A DNA stretch of 64,000 bases from Galdieria sulphuraria (Eukaryota > Rhodophyta > Bangiophyceae > Galdieriales > Galdieriaceae), in NCBI RefSeq assembly GCF_000341285.1, contig NW_005178420.1, positions 34,467 to 98,466 on the forward strand, read 5' to 3'. Every line of letters begins with the position of its first letter. Positions within the stretch are counted from its first letter, which is position 1. The position numbers and the translations under genes are program-made. Under the pieces are notes generated by a model. That model saw only the letters and a list, made by a program, of their open reading frames with translations. It made no database searches and was not told the origin of the DNA. Shown here one piece after another: positions 63,741 through 64,000 of the stretch.

Positions 63741-64000
63741 TCCTCTAAAGGGTTCAACGTATTCAAACTTACAATTCCAAACAAAAGATTCTACTAAAAT
63801 ATTTCTTATTCTGTTAATATGAAAACCAAGCAGCTTTCGATCGATTCAACCAAGTTCCATCATCATTACATCTTTGAAGTTTGCACAACAATCTACAACC
63901 TTTTGTCCGCCAACTTGTGGTTCTATCAAACCTAATCTAGTTGAAGACTCATTCTACCTTTCAGAAAGGTGAAGTTTATGCTTGGTTATGGAAACCTGGA

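Noticed and set aside
57400-64000. Retrotransposon or DNA transposon as the source of the decayed block
   Set aside because: I looked for reverse transcriptase (YxDD), integrase, transposase acidic triad spacing, terminal repeats and target duplications by eye and found none. The block stays unassigned.
1-64000. tRNA, rRNA, snoRNA or CRISPR features
   Set aside because: Scanning intergenic DNA for tRNA B-box words, rRNA cores and regularly spaced repeats gave nothing convincing. A covariance-model search would be decisive.

Overview
The window is nuclear DNA from a unicellular photosynthetic eukaryote. It is most like a red alga of the Galdieria type (Cyanidiophyceae), though that name is inference. 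Genes lie tens to a few hundred bases apart on both strands. Almost every intron I could place is 44-61 nt long with GT...AG ends. Some genes imply a plastid (a sigma-70 type RNA polymerase factor, an FBPase with a leader and a redox loop, a photolyase/cryptochrome relative). The rest are ordinary eukaryotic genes: proteasome, eIF2-alpha, COP9 signalosome, V-ATPase, formin, CAP, lariat debranching enzyme and MSH5.

Layout. 1-9 kb: 5' part of an unidentified gene, a truncated photolyase/cryptochrome, plastid-type FBPase, a PPR protein, a membrane RING protein, DDAH, the glutaminase subunit of PLP synthase (Pdx2) and an Old Yellow Enzyme. 9-22 kb: Ulp1-type SUMO protease, an RBM5/10-like splicing protein, CSN2, prefoldin 3, a CorA-type Mg transporter, a DCAF11-like WD protein, a small OB-fold protein and the sigma factor. 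22-33 kb: GABA transaminase, DBR1, two paralogous tiny lysine-rich proteins with matching promoters, an RsmD-type rRNA methyltransferase, a second RING protein, a secreted phosphoesterase and eIF2-alpha. 33-45 kb: proteasome alpha-6, a formin broken by an assembly gap, MSH5, a secreted fasciclin-domain protein, a TRMT2A-type tRNA methyltransferase and an aspartic protease. 45-57 kb: YTM1/WDR12, CAP, a coiled-coil protein, a membrane thioredoxin-like protein, an MgtE-type transporter, ribosomal proteins uL24 and eS10, a GATA-finger protein and V-ATPase subunit c. From about 57.4 kb to the end I find no intact gene, only minus-strand protein-like stretches interrupted by stops and frameshifts.

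There are no operons. Several head-to-head pairs have very short shared upstream regions: eIF2-alpha/PSMA6 29 bp, CSN2/prefoldin 91 bp, uL24/eS10 111 bp, Pdx2/OYE 207 bp and DCAF11/OB-fold 236 bp. Gene ends are also packed (22 bp between the FBPase and PPR stop codons). Two unrelated Mg2+ transporter families (CorA and MgtE) occur 35 kb apart. I saw no tRNA, rRNA, CRISPR or intact mobile element. Exon boundaries come from reading frame, splice dinucleotides and remembered family conservation; none has been tested against transcripts.
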